This document shows positions 1 through 9,063 of a stretch of DNA of 64,000 nucleotides, piece by piece. The notes beneath the pieces were generated by a model, which saw nothing but the letters and a program-made list of their open reading frames with translations, did no database searches and had not been told where the DNA came from. Source of the DNA: Leptospira meyeri (lineage in GTDB: Bacteria > Spirochaetota > Leptospiria > Leptospirales > Leptospiraceae); contig NZ_SORO01000001.1 in the NCBI RefSeq assembly GCF_004368965.1, positions 682,001-746,000 of the forward strand, in the 5' to 3' direction. Numbering within the stretch: the stretch's first letter is position 1; each line of letters starts with the position of its first letter. Made by a program: the position numbers and the translations under genes.

Positions 1-91
1 TTTGTCCGTCTTTGAGGTGAAGAACGATATCGATTCCTCGGTAGTGGATGTATCTTTCGAGTGTACTTTTAAATTTGTGAGCTTTGTCCAT
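1..91 (-). CDS. N-terminal fragment of an unknown protein (cut by window edge)
   Basis: An ATG (complement of 89-91) opens a frame that runs out of the window after 30 residues, beginning MDKAHKFKSTLERY and continuing through an alternating hydrophobic/charged stretch (GIDIVLHLKDG). That stretch could be the first strands of a small beta-barrel, but too little is visible to name a family. It is transcribed away from fliG, so the roughly 130 bases between them probably hold divergent promoters. I do not recognise it. Confidence 0.5.
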   Translation of the reverse strand, partial: MDKAHKFKSTLERYIHYRGIDIVLHLKDGQ

Positions 92-220
92 CTGGTTTTG
101 TTTCCCTTATCTTTGTAACTTACAAAGGGTATCGTACGAATTTATGAGACCTTTAGAAAATTTTGTCTCATTACGTAAGTTTTTTTTGACAGTATCAGGA
201 AACCGGGAGAATTATGTCAC

Positions 221-1240
221 ATGAAGCCTGAGAACAGTACATCCGCCACACCTGGCGTACGGAAAGCCGCCCTCCTCCTTTTATCCCTTGGCAAAGAAAG
301 AGCTGCCGATGTTCTGAAACACCTAGACGACTCCATGCTCGAAGCTGTGATTTTGGAAATGTCAAAAATAAGATCCATTTCCAAAGAAGAAAGAGAAGTC
401 ATCTTAAAAGAATTTCATAATACCATTGAAGATTTGAACGAAACCACATCTGGTGGCCTCTCCACTGCCAAATCGCTTTTGGAACATACCGTGGGTGCAG
501 AAAAAGCCAATGTGATCCTAAAGAAGATCCACAAAGAAGAAACCAAAAACGATTTTGAATTTCTAAACCAAGTGGAACCAGGTGTTTTGCAAGGGATGCT
601 CGGAACCGAATCTCCTCAAATCATTGCGGTCACCCTCTCCCATCTGGATCCCAAAAAGGCCGCTGATGTTTTGAAACTTTTTCCCAAACCAGAACAGGCA
701 AAAATTGCCGTAAGACTTGCCACCACATCCAAAACCCATCCTGATGTGATCCAAAACATTGCACGAATTTTAAAGAAACGATACGAAGAAAGAGACAAAC
801 AAGAATATTCAGAAGCTGGCGGTGCCCATGTTCTTGCGAACATTTTGAACTTTATGGAAAAAGGTGCTGAAGAAACCATTCTTTCGGAACTAGAAGAATC
901 TTCTCCAGATGTTGCCGACCAAGTCCGTGAAAAACTCTATACCTTTGAAGACATCCTTTCTCTCGATAACAAAGAAATGCGAATTCTCATCAATCGTTTG
1001 GCTGATGATACGGCGATCTCACTTGCCATCCGTGGTGCAGGAGATGAAATCAGGAAAAAATTCCTAAACAATATGAGCCAAAATAGGTCAGAAGATATTT
1101 TAGATGCTTTGGATATGAAACCGCGAGTCACCTTACGAGAAATAAACGAAGCGAGAAGTAAGATTGTACAAGTGGCAAGAGTATTAGAAGAAGAAAATCA
1201 GATTCTATTTAAGAAAGAAAAAGAAGAATATATTGAGTGA
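221..1240 (+). CDS. fliG: Flagellar motor switch protein FliG, divergent paralog
   Basis: FliG forms the C-ring of the flagellar rotor at the cytoplasmic face and meets the stator to make torque. The 339-residue length is normal for the family. The middle domain shows GTESPQIIAVTLSHLDP near residue 125, where most FliG proteins have EHPQ, so the motif histidine is a serine here. The C-terminal torque domain is recognisable from FEDILSLDNKEM through NNMSQNRSEDIL near residues 240-290. The usual GPVR segment after it is replaced by KPRVTLREINEAR. I chose ATG 221 because GGGAGA at 205-210 sits at ribosome-binding distance; the earlier ATG at 214 stops after five codons. Leptospira carries several fliG paralogs, and the substitutions suggest a divergent one. 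No other flagellar gene is adjacent. Confidence 0.9.
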   Translation: MKPENSTSATPGVRKAALLLLSLGKERAADVLKHLDDSMLEAVILEMSKIRSISKEEREVILKEFHNTIEDLNETTSGGLSTAKSLLEHTVGAEKANVILKKIHKEETKNDFEFLNQVEPGVLQGMLGTESPQIIAVTLSHLDPKKAADVLKLFPKPEQAKIAVRLATTSKTHPDVIQNIARILKKRYEERDKQEYSEAGGAHVLANILNFMEKGAEETILSELEESSPDVADQVREKLYTFEDILSLDNKEMRILINRLADDTAISLAIRGAGDEIRKKFLNNMSQNRSEDILDALDMKPRVTLREINEARSKIVQVARVLEEENQILFKKEKEEYIE

Positions 1241-1253
1241 AGGGAAAAACCGA

Positions 1254-1330
<77 letters not shown>

Positions 1331-1433
1331 ATCGGAATAAAAACCAAACTATAGAATCGACTCCGAGAGTCAACACAGTTTTCATTTGTTTTCTTGCCTT
1401 TCGTTAGAATTTTTAGAATCTGGCATTGGTTCT

Positions 1434-2108
1434 ATGCAAATCGAAGAAAAAAAAGCCAAAGACCTTTTCCAGGATCGTATCTTTACCCTTTCCAATTTTT
1501 TATCTGTGTTTCGGGTGTTGTTACTCCCTTTTTTTTTCCAAAGTACATATGCCTATGCACATGATCCGGCTAACTTAAGTGCATTTTCTGCATCAATCTT
1601 TTATGCACTTGCCGCAGTTATCAGTGATTACCTCGATGGACTCTTTGCTCGTCTCCTCCATCAAGAAACGACTCTAGGTAGATACTTAGATCCAGTTTGT
1701 GATAAACTTGTAACCCTCGGTGGACTGTTTGTGGTGACCATTCATTTTGATTTTCCCAGTTGGATTCTCATTGTATATTTTATCAGAGAGATCCTCGGAG
1801 TATGGCTTGGTGGGTATTTGTATTTAAAACGAGGTTTGCAAGGCCGGCCTAACTGGTGGGGAAAATTTGGTGTAGGTATTGTGGCCGTTTCTGTGATTTG
1901 GTATATGTCGTTACCTTACTTTTTAAAATTTGGTGCTCCTTATTCTTTTTTACTCCATCCTGTGATCTCGGCTTATGTTTTACTCTTTGTACTCAGCGCA
2001 GGTGTTGTCGCTTATATCCTTCGGTATTGGAATATTGTTTTTCATCCAGAGGCCATTGAGTTAGATCCAGAAAATAAAAAACAGGCAAAAAAATACCAAA
2101 AAATCTAA
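1434..2108 (+). CDS. CDP-alcohol phosphatidyltransferase family membrane enzyme (PgsA-like)
   Basis: Members transfer a phosphoalcohol onto CDP-diacylglycerol in the inner membrane during phospholipid synthesis. The complete family signature D-x2-D-G-x2-A-R-x8-G-x3-D-x3-D is present at about residues 65-90 (DYLDGLFAR, then GRYLDPVCD), with four or five hydrophobic helices after it. The frame is open from a TTG at 1386, but the ATG at 1434 (MQIEEKK) starts the protein a normal distance before the first helix. The signature does not separate phosphatidylglycerophosphate synthase from phosphatidylserine or CDP-choline-type enzymes; a PgsA-like role is the default guess. Confidence 0.8.
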   Translation: MQIEEKKAKDLFQDRIFTLSNFLSVFRVLLLPFFFQSTYAYAHDPANLSAFSASIFYALAAVISDYLDGLFARLLHQETTLGRYLDPVCDKLVTLGGLFVVTIHFDFPSWILIVYFIREILGVWLGGYLYLKRGLQGRPNWWGKFGVGIVAVSVIWYMSLPYFLKFGAPYSFLLHPVISAYVLLFVLSAGVVAYILRYWNIVFHPEAIELDPENKKQAKKYQKI

Positions 2109-2209
2109 TTTGATTTCTACTTAAGATTTCAATTGTTAAAACATTAAAAGTTAAAAACAAAAAACCAAAAGTAGAAATCAAAATTGTTAATAGTTTGTTA
2201 TTAGTCTAT

Positions 2210-3064
2210 TTATTTCAAAGTTCCAGTTCTCTTTCTGCGAAGTAAATACCACTCATACAAATTTTGACCAGTTTCTGCCCAAACAAATTCCGCATAATGG
2301 TAGTAAGCACCATCAGCTGCGTTTATTGTTAGCGCTGAATAATTTTTTGGATTCTCATATACACCCTTTGCAATATCAGCCGGCATTTCTGTTATGGCTC
2401 CTGTGGCAATGTGTTTGTATTTAGTGAGTATTTTTCCATCCGTTGTTTTGGCTTTTGCATCAGTAATTTCAAGTTTTTTCATACCTTTGGATTGTAGGTA
2501 AGAAAGAAATTCAGGTTTTTTTTGGGATTTTCTAGCCTCGGCCATTTCCCAAATGGCATTTTTTCCAGAATTATTATAAACGTTTACATTGGCCCCTGCT
2601 TCAACAAGTACCTTTACCAATTCAAAATCAGCGATACGAACTGCATTCCATAAAGCCACGTCAAAGTCTGGTGCAAAAGTATATTCTCGATATCCTGCTA
2701 TATTGGGATTGGCTCCTTTTGCTAAAAGTAATTTTGCAATTTTAGCATTGGCCACTCGATCAAGAGCAGTCCGTGCACCCCAACGAAATTTCATTCGGAA
2801 TGGTCCAATTCGGTCTGTGTAATCACATTCTTTGGATCGATTGTCAACTTTGGCACCTTTATCCAGAAGAAGTTTCACAAGACCTTCATCACCTTCCATT
2901 GCAGCAATAGTAAGCGGGTGAAAACAGTCGGAACCTTGGTTTACATCAGCGCCATCTTCGATCATTTGTTTGGCTTTGTCGAATTTACGATCTTCAATGG
3001 TGTAGGGCAAACTGGAACAAGAGACAAGTGCCCCAAAAAGAATTAACGGTAGGAGTTTTTTCAT
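2210..3064 (-). CDS. Ankyrin-repeat lipoprotein
   Basis: The protein starts MKKLLPLILFGALVSCSS, a lipoprotein signal with lipobox ALVSC, so it should be lipid-anchored in an envelope membrane. At least three ankyrin-type repeats follow (DVNQGSDCFHPLTIAAMEGDEGLVKLLL, split here by its later ARTALDRVANAKIAKLLLAKG and NAVRIADFELVKVLVEAG) within about residues 25-180. The C-terminal 100 residues are not repeats and I do not recognise them. The frame is open 11 codons further upstream, but that start would bury the signal peptide. Ankyrin repeats bind protein partners; the partner is unknown. It stands alone. Confidence 0.8.
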   Translation of the reverse strand: MKKLLPLILFGALVSCSSLPYTIEDRKFDKAKQMIEDGADVNQGSDCFHPLTIAAMEGDEGLVKLLLDKGAKVDNRSKECDYTDRIGPFRMKFRWGARTALDRVANAKIAKLLLAKGANPNIAGYREYTFAPDFDVALWNAVRIADFELVKVLVEAGANVNVYNNSGKNAIWEMAEARKSQKKPEFLSYLQSKGMKKLEITDAKAKTTDGKILTKYKHIATGAITEMPADIAKGVYENPKNYSALTINAADGAYYHYAEFVWAETGQNLYEWYLLRRKRTGTLK

Positions 3065-3135
3065 TGTTTTATCATATAACAAAAAACAATTAAACAAGAA
3101 TTAAATTTTAAAAACCTAACAAAAAAAATCGAACC

Positions 3136-3149
3136 AATTGTATACAATT
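3136..3149. promoter_or_regulatory. Perfect 14-bp palindrome upstream of the ankyrin lipoprotein
   Basis: AATTGTATACAATT is an exact palindrome 72 bases before the lipoprotein start and just past the end of the tetR gene. It is a candidate operator for the lipoprotein gene; the binding protein is unknown. Confidence 0.35.
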
Positions 3150-3165
3150 CAAATCGCAAATCCGA

Positions 3166-3828
3166 TTAAGAACTTTTCTTTTTCGATTTTAACTTTGATA
3201 TTTTTTCAAATTCTTTCAGTTTTAATTTTAAAATTTCCAAAGCTTCTTTTAAGACAGATTTACCATTTTCTGCATCAATTTCTTGCACAAACCTAAGTAT
3301 CATTCCGATCGTATGACTAAAGTAGAGAGCAAATGGTCGAACTTCAGTTTCTTTAAGATTTGGCAAACAACGAACCGTAGTTTTGACAATGAGATCGGCA
3401 CTTCTAAAGGTATCACGATTGTCTTCGGTTACTAATTCTGGGATTGCCCTGGCCCCAGCCCAAAGATTGGCAAGCGCCGGATCCTTTTGAAAAATAGAAA
3501 TGAATTGTTTGAATGCTTTTTCAGCAGCGACTTCTAATTCTTCGATGGTTCGAACAGGTTCTAAAATTCTTTTAGTTTCGTCATACAAGGAATCATAATA
3601 TTGATTCATGATTGTTAATAACAATGCGCTTTTCCCTGGGAAATATTGGTACAAGGATCCAATTTGTATTCCTGCAGTATTTGCAATTTCCCTCATACTT
3701 ATCGCATCAATTCCATGTTCACCAATCAAATTTTTTGCCGTTTTCAGAATGAGTTCTACTCTATCTCGACTTCTGCTTTGGACTGGGATTTTCAACTCTA
3801 GACCCATACGAAAAGAAGAATTCTTCAT
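3166..3828 (-). CDS. TetR/AcrR family transcriptional regulator
   Basis: The N-terminal 65 residues are a TetR helix-turn-helix domain: AKNLIGEHGIDAISMREIANTAGIQIGSLYQYFPGKSAL in outline, with the family Tyr-Gln-Tyr-Phe recognition end. The remaining 150 residues are the helical ligand-binding and dimer domain, with a lysine-rich tail. It is divergent from the monooxygenase/SDR pair at 3922, and the shared intergenic region holds a short palindrome. By family behaviour it most likely represses those genes until a hydrophobic substrate binds; this is inferred from context. Confidence 0.88.
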   Translation of the reverse strand: MKNSSFRMGLELKIPVQSRSRDRVELILKTAKNLIGEHGIDAISMREIANTAGIQIGSLYQYFPGKSALLLTIMNQYYDSLYDETKRILEPVRTIEELEVAAEKAFKQFISIFQKDPALANLWAGARAIPELVTEDNRDTFRSADLIVKTTVRCLPNLKETEVRPFALYFSHTIGMILRFVQEIDAENGKSVLKEALEILKLKLKEFEKISKLKSKKKSS

Positions 3829-3891
3829 CCCTTAATTTGCACTTCTTTTTTTCCATTATCACCCAATTTGAACTTGACCAATTCTAAATCA

Positions 3892-3904
3892 TGAGCATTG
3901 CTCA
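3892..3904. promoter_or_regulatory. Candidate operator between tetR and the monooxygenase gene
   Basis: TGAGCATTGCTCA is a perfect 6+1+6 palindrome lying 17 bases before the monooxygenase ATG at 3922 and 63 bases from the tetR start. Position and symmetry fit a TetR-type site. It overlaps an alternative TTG start, which favours ATG 3922 as the true start. Confidence 0.4.
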
Positions 3905-3921
3905 CTTTTCAGAGGGTATGT

Positions 3922-5352
3922 ATGGAAAGTAAAAATCATGGTAAATCCGATTCTTCAAATTGGATCGATAAGTCAGATACAATATGTATTGTAGGTGCAG
4001 GTCCAGCTGGGCTTGCAATGGCGAGATCGTTGTTATATAAAGGAATTCCATTCCTAGTATTTGAAAAACATAACGATGTTGGCGGTATTTGGGATATACA
4101 AAATCCAGGTTCACCAATGTATGAAAGTGCACACTTTATCTCTTCAAAGTATTTATCCAGTTATTTTGACTTTCCAATGCCCAAAGAATATCCGGACTAT
4201 CCGTCCAATAGACAAATTTTGAACTACCATCGAGACTTTGCCAAAACCTTTAACCTCTATCCTAATATCCAATTCAATACCACTATCAAAAACATTGAAA
4301 AACATAAGGAGTTATGGCTTGTAGAAACGAGCTCGAATGAAACGTATTTATTCGGTGCCATTATTTGTGCAAGTGGTATCACTTGGTCACCTAATAAGCC
4401 AACCTTAGAGGGAGCTGATAGTTTTTCGGGAGAAATTCTACATAGTGTAAACTATAAATCTCCAAATTTATTTAAAGGGAAAAATGTTTTAATCGTTGGT
4501 GCTGGAAACTCTGGTTGCGATATCGCTTGTGACGCCGGTGCAAATGCCAACCAAGCATATATTAGTGTTAGAAGAGGTTACCATTTCATTCCGAAACATA
4601 TATTCGGACAACCTGCAGATGTGTTTGGAGATGGTGCTCATTGGATACCAAATTGGATATCCCAATTGATATTTGGTAAATTGTTGAAGCTGATCGTCGG
4701 TGATTTAACAAAACTTGGTTTACCTGCCCCTGATCATAAAATTTTCGAAACCCATCCCATCATCAATGACCAACTCCTGCACAATCTGAGACACGGTGAC
4801 GTAATTGCAAAACCCGATATTCAAAAATTGGATGGTGATTATGTTCTATTTAAAGATGCCTCAAAAGAAAAAATCGATTTGATCATCCTTGCCACGGGTT
4901 ACAACTGGTCGATCCCGTACATGGATTTAAAATACTTTGAATGGAAAAATGGAAGGCCAGATCTATACCTAACTTTGTTTAACAGAAATTACGAAAATTT
5001 GTATGCTCTAGGATATATGGAAACAGATGGTGGTGCCTACAAAATGTTTGATGAAATGGCAAACTTAATTGCATCTTACATTGATTCAAAGCGGAAATCG
5101 AATCCATCAGCCGTTCGATTTTCCAAATATATAAAATCTGATGCGCCTAAGTTAAACGGAAACATTCACTATCTAAATACTGGCAGACATTCCGTTTATG
5201 TGAACCAAGTCGCATATAAAAATTACAGAGCAAAAATTCAAAAAAAAATGGGATGGAAAGAACTCAAACTCGGTCAATTTAATTCCTTAAAAATAACAAA
5301 TCCATTGGGTATCAAACCAGATTCAATTACCACAAGAGGCGAATCAAAGTGA
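3922..5352 (+). CDS. Flavin-containing monooxygenase (FMO class B)
   Basis: The enzyme would use FAD and NADPH to insert one oxygen into a small organic substrate. An FAD-binding Rossmann motif CIVGAGPAGLAMA lies near residue 25, the NADPH motif VLIVGAGNSGCD near residue 190, and between them FSGEILHSVNY matches the FMO fingerprint F-x-G-x3-H-x3-Y. The trailing residues are not the W-P form typical of Baeyer-Villiger enzymes. LATGY near residue 325 is the family's second-domain mark. The start is ATG 3922 with AGAGGG at 3911; a TTG at 3898 would add eight residues. The next gene overlaps by 4 bp, so the two are probably translated together. Substrate is not predictable. Confidence 0.85.
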   Translation: MESKNHGKSDSSNWIDKSDTICIVGAGPAGLAMARSLLYKGIPFLVFEKHNDVGGIWDIQNPGSPMYESAHFISSKYLSSYFDFPMPKEYPDYPSNRQILNYHRDFAKTFNLYPNIQFNTTIKNIEKHKELWLVETSSNETYLFGAIICASGITWSPNKPTLEGADSFSGEILHSVNYKSPNLFKGKNVLIVGAGNSGCDIACDAGANANQAYISVRRGYHFIPKHIFGQPADVFGDGAHWIPNWISQLIFGKLLKLIVGDLTKLGLPAPDHKIFETHPIINDQLLHNLRHGDVIAKPDIQKLDGDYVLFKDASKEKIDLIILATGYNWSIPYMDLKYFEWKNGRPDLYLTLFNRNYENLYALGYMETDGGAYKMFDEMANLIASYIDSKRKSNPSAVRFSKYIKSDAPKLNGNIHYLNTGRHSVYVNQVAYKNYRAKIQKKMGWKELKLGQFNSLKITNPLGIKPDSITTRGESK

Positions 5353-6179
5353 AGCCGAATCATAAATACGCTTTGATCACGGGAGGGGGCGGTGCCATCG
5401 CGGAAGCAATTGCCCTTAGATTAGAAAATGAAGGATACCAACTGCTTCTTTCTGATATTAATTTAGAGAAAATGACAAGAATCAAAGGGCTTTTGAAAGG
5501 AAATCCAAAGTTTTATGTCTGTGACCAAACGAATCCTGATGATATCCAAAATTTAGTTCAAAATATCCAAAGAGACTGTCCACAACTTGATGTATTGATT
5601 AACAATGCTGGGTATACAAAAGAAGGGCCATTTACAAACCAATCATTGAAGGATGTAAATAGGCAAATTTGGATTAATTTACTAAGCCCGATTCAAATCA
5701 TTCATGGAATTTTGCCACTCATGCTAAAACAAGGCAGAGGGTCAATAGTATCGGTGGTGTCAATCGGTGGTATCGTCGCTTTAGCCGATTCATCTATCTA
5801 TTCTGCGGGCAAATTTGGCCTAAGAGGTTTTTTAACGGCACTGTATGAAGAACTAAAAAATTCCAATATAAAAGTTTCTGGAGTTTATCCTGCTGCTGTA
5901 GACACACCTATGCTTTTACATGAAGCATTGAACGGTGGAACCGTTCTCAATTGGATCAATGCAGTGCAACCTCCTGATGCCGTTGCAAAAGCAGTTCTCC
6001 AAGGGATAAAAAAGGGAACTGTGGAAATCTACGTACCATATTCTGATGGGATCGTTTCAAGACTCGTAGCTATTTTCCCTTGGCTTATGGGGAAATCATC
6101 TCCTGTTCTCAAATGGTACGGGGAAATTCAGAAACAAAGGTGGTTAAAGTCAAAAGGGATCAATCAAATAATCAACTGA
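5349..6179 (+). CDS. Short-chain dehydrogenase/reductase
   Basis: A classical SDR oxidoreductase using NAD(P). The glycine-rich cofactor loop is TGGGGAIAEA, followed by NNAG near residue 86, catalytic Ser in VSIGG and the pair YSAGK near residue 158. At 276 residues it is a little longer than the 250 typical of the class, with a hydrophobic C-terminal stretch (IVSRLVAIFPWLMG) that may touch a membrane. It starts at GTG 5349, overlapping the monooxygenase stop. The pair may oxidise an alcohol or carbonyl made or used by the monooxygenase; this is inference. Confidence 0.85.
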   Translation: MKPNHKYALITGGGGAIAEAIALRLENEGYQLLLSDINLEKMTRIKGLLKGNPKFYVCDQTNPDDIQNLVQNIQRDCPQLDVLINNAGYTKEGPFTNQSLKDVNRQIWINLLSPIQIIHGILPLMLKQGRGSIVSVVSIGGIVALADSSIYSAGKFGLRGFLTALYEELKNSNIKVSGVYPAAVDTPMLLHEALNGGTVLNWINAVQPPDAVAKAVLQGIKKGTVEIYVPYSDGIVSRLVAIFPWLMGKSSPVLKWYGEIQKQRWLKSKGINQIIN

Positions 6180-6283
6180 TGATTTGCCTATTCCAGATAG
6201 CAAAAATACTTAGAAATAGTCATTTGTCATGAAATGTTGGTGAATGGTACGTTAAATAAGGTTGTCGAAAGTAAGTAAATGAA

Positions 6284-6335
6284 TGGGATAATAGTTCCAA
6301 AACCAAATCAAACAATTCGGTGGCTCTATTATCCC
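6284..6335. terminator. Inverted repeat between convergent genes
   Basis: TGGGATAATAG (6284-6294) is exactly complementary to CTATTATCCCA (6325-6335), separated by 30 bases. It lies between the SDR gene and the convergent H1-like gene. The long loop and lack of a clear T-run make it an imperfect terminator; a protein-binding site is also possible. Confidence 0.4.
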
Positions 6336-6347
6336 AATCTTATGTAA

Positions 6348-6638
6348 TTAACGTCTTTTTTTCTTTCTTGCTACTTTTTTCTTAGCAGCTCTTTTCTTCT
6401 TAGCCGGTCTCTTTTTAGAAACTGATTTTTTTACTTTTTTCTTCGCTGCTTTTTTCTTCTTTGCAGGCTTTTTCTTAGCTGCCTTTTTCTTTTTTGCCGG
6501 TTTCTTAGCTTTTTTCTTCGCTGCTTTCTTTTTTGCGGCTTTTTTCTTCTTAGGAGCTGCTTTTTTAACCACAACTGCTACTTCCGGAGCAGGTTCTTCT
6601 TGGATTTGTGGTATTTCTATTGTTTCGTTTTCTTCCAT
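6348..6638 (-). CDS. Lysine/alanine-rich histone H1-like protein
   Basis: After an acidic, proline-containing start of about 25 residues (MEENETIEIPQIQEEPAPEV), the remaining 70 residues are almost entirely K, A, P and R in KKAAKKK-type repeats, ending RKKKRR. This is the make-up of bacterial histone-H1-like proteins, which bind DNA without sequence preference and help compact the nucleoid. No fold is expected in the tail. The repeats make length variation between strains likely. It stands alone. Confidence 0.75.
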   Translation of the reverse strand: MEENETIEIPQIQEEPAPEVAVVVKKAAPKKKKAAKKKAAKKKAKKPAKKKKAAKKKPAKKKKAAKKKVKKSVSKKRPAKKKRAAKKKVARKKKRR

Positions 6639-6867
6639 ACATGTAACCTTATGAAGATAGTATCAAATCTTCCTTCTGGAAACGATAACAAAGCTTGGAT
6701 TATTAAAAGTAAATTCATTTTTGTGATGAAGAATCACACAAAACTAATTTATTTAAAAATGATTCTATTTTAGTGAGAATGTTTGTAAAAATTCAACTAC
6801 ATACCCATAAAGTTACCGAGTCAAATTCACCTAACCCCTAAGATACGAATTGGCTCCAAACTTTGAC

Positions 6868-8370
6868 TCAAGTGGTTCTGTGATTTTGCAAACGTAGGAT
6901 TTCTTTTTTGTATTCTTCTGCTTTATCTAGCCGTTTCGACTTTTGATACAGTCGACTGAGAATCTTAATCACGGGAATTACCTCCGGTTTCCTGCTGTAG
7001 ATCCTTTCCGCCATGTCAATGGCATCATCAATCAAACTAGCTTTTGCATATTGTATGGCACCATCAAAGATCGTTTGTAGCCCGGATGGGTGGAGATTTG
7101 AAAAATTCTCAGCGGCACGGCCAGCTTCAGCCGGTTTCTCCAATTTACGATACACTCGGTGCAGTAATTTCCATACTGCTGGGTCAGAGGGATGGCGGTC
7201 AGCATACTGAGTGAGCAATGGGAGAGCCTCCTTATCTTGGTTTTTCTTATGAAGTCGGATCGGCTCTTCTAAATGATCATTTCTCTCCCTGGAATCTACT
7301 GGAGTTTGAGGATGGAACCTTATGCTCAGTAAAGAAAGATCATCTGTTAATTCTCCGATTTTTTGGAGACGTTCTCCCAAAGTTTCAATATTCCCAAGAC
7401 TAACTTCGGCATGTAACAAAATCGATGTATGGTCCATATTGATCACACGGTTGGTATCTGTTGTATTTCCCATACTTAGATCATCTCGCCCATCCGATCC
7501 AATGATGATGGTATCCCCCGGACGAATCCAACAGGTTTCTATTCTTGCTCTGTCTTTTAGCATTCCCAATTTAAAATTGGTAGCTTCTTCAGATAAAAAA
7601 CTAGCCTTTCCGTCTCTCAATCGTATCGGAAAGGGATGTTCCGCATTGAGATAATACAAAAACCCATTTTCTTCATCCACTAAACCAAGTAGGAGCGACA
7701 TGGACATCGAACCTTCGAATCCCTCAAAAACATCATTCAAATCGTTGAGAGCTGTATGTAACCACCGTTCGGGATAATATCCGGAAAGAATTCCTTCTCT
7801 GTGGGTTCGTTCGACTAAAGCCCGAAAGGCAGTCTCAAACACAAGGACTCCGCCTGCACCTTGCATAGACTTACCCATCGCATCCCCATTCGCAAAAACA
7901 AGGTAACTGCGGCCACGAAGAACAATTTGATCTGCAACGCAGATATCTCCGCCGAGTTCATATTCTCTATTTTTGAATTGGAATGATTTCTTTTGTTTGA
8001 TATATGTTTGGATCTGAACTGTTTTCGAACGAATGCGAATCCCAGAAAGCGGACGAGTGAGTAAAGAGGTGAGATAATAATCGCCATCTTGTTGGTATTT
8101 CAAACGACTCACTTCTCCGATGGCATCTTCGTAAGAACGATTGAGAGTTCGTAACATCAGTCCAAGTAAAAATAAAATGGAGACACCGGTGATCAGAAAA
8201 TCTTCGCTGCGAGCTTTCTCCGAAGAATAATCAAAAAACCATTCAGGATGAACAGCTTGGATGTAATTCACTCCAAAGAGAGATCCGACAAAAAATACAA
8301 TTGCCATCCAATCAAACTTCTTTCCAAGGATGAGCATATTCAATACAAGGATCGGAGCAAGTAACATCAC
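6868..8370 (-). CDS. SpoIIE-type serine/threonine phosphatase with TPR tail, apparently shortened at the N-terminus
   Basis: The catalytic domain spans about residues 105-355, with metal-binding motifs GGDICVA, NGDAMGKSMQGAGG and GSDGRDDL of the PP2C/SpoIIE fold, which typically dephosphorylates anti-sigma-factor antagonists. The last 130 residues are TPR-like helices. Only two or three membrane helices precede the phosphatase, and the protein begins almost directly in one. Upstream the frame stays open for 12 more codons (FLQIKYSGGIVSAN) before a TGA. A K-Y-[ST]-G-G-I-x-S segment normally follows two earlier helices in this kind of membrane sensor. The start given is GTG 8370, with ATG 8367 next to it. 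The upstream tetR gene ends only 63 bases away. Confidence 0.75.
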   Translation of the reverse strand: MMLLAPILVLNMLILGKKFDWMAIVFFVGSLFGVNYIQAVHPEWFFDYSSEKARSEDFLITGVSILFLLGLMLRTLNRSYEDAIGEVSRLKYQQDGDYYLTSLLTRPLSGIRIRSKTVQIQTYIKQKKSFQFKNREYELGGDICVADQIVLRGRSYLVFANGDAMGKSMQGAGGVLVFETAFRALVERTHREGILSGYYPERWLHTALNDLNDVFEGFEGSMSMSLLLGLVDEENGFLYYLNAEHPFPIRLRDGKASFLSEEATNFKLGMLKDRARIETCWIRPGDTIIIGSDGRDDLSMGNTTDTNRVINMDHTSILLHAEVSLGNIETLGERLQKIGELTDDLSLLSIRFHPQTPVDSRERNDHLEEPIRLHKKNQDKEALPLLTQYADRHPSDPAVWKLLHRVYRKLEKPAEAGRAAENFSNLHPSGLQTIFDGAIQYAKASLIDDAIDMAERIYSRKPEVIPVIKILSRLYQKSKRLDKAEEYKKEILRLQNHRTT

Positions 8371-8433
8371 ATTGGCACTGACAATCCCACCACTATATTT
8401 GATTTGTAAAAATCAGAGTTTGATGAAAAAAAT

Positions 8434-9057
8434 TTATTTCCTGTCTTTTAGATATTCAGGTAAGTAGGATCGTAAATAGGCGACTGCTGCCCTTCCGGCT
8501 TCGCTCACCATTTCTTCTGTAATCTCCCCCCCTTCGCGAAAGGAAAACCGAAAGACGGAATCGATGATCGAGACAGCAATCCCAACCTTACGTGCTGCCT
8601 CCGGCCAATCAGGAAGTACAAATCGTTCTGACACTTGTGACAAAGCAAGTCCAGCGATTCTTTCATCCAAAGCCTTTCCAATGTACATGGTTTCTTCGTT
8701 TCGAACTCCATAAACAACACGAACCAAGGCCGGGTCTTCTCGAACTACAGCAGCCGCTTCTTTTGCCAGAAAATGTACATAGTCCTGCCAAGTCTCAAAG
8801 ACCGAAGTGTCTACCTTGGCCAATCTCTCGGAGACAAGTTCAGAATGCACCAAACGAAGACCAAGATACAATGCTCCCATATTGGGAAAAAAATGATACG
8901 CAGATGCGCGTGGAATGCGAGCTCTTTCACAAACCTTGGCATAGGTAATGGATTCCGGTGATTCCGTTCGCAAGAGCTCTCGCAAAGCTTGGACAAGGAC
9001 CGCAGGGCGTCCCAGGTCATCTGCTTTTTCCCGGTGAGTTTTGAATTGTTTTTGCAT
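8434..9057 (-). CDS. TetR-like transcriptional regulator
   Basis: The N-terminal domain has a TetR-style helix-turn-helix ending in ARIPRASAYHFFPNMGALY, near residues 40-60, followed by a helical C-terminal domain. Start ATG 9057 is preferred over TTG 9069, since an operator-like sequence covers 9064-9075. It is divergent from the class II aldolase pair, with three similar near-palindromes between them. It probably controls those genes and itself. Confidence 0.8.
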   Translation of the reverse strand: MQKQFKTHREKADDLGRPAVLVQALRELLRTESPESITYAKVCERARIPRASAYHFFPNMGALYLGLRLVHSELVSERLAKVDTSVFETWQDYVHFLAKEAAAVVREDPALVRVVYGVRNEETMYIGKALDERIAGLALSQVSERFVLPDWPEAARKVGIAVSIIDSVFRFSFREGGEITEEMVSEAGRAAVAYLRSYLPEYLKDRK

Positions 9058-9063
9058 TCTTAC

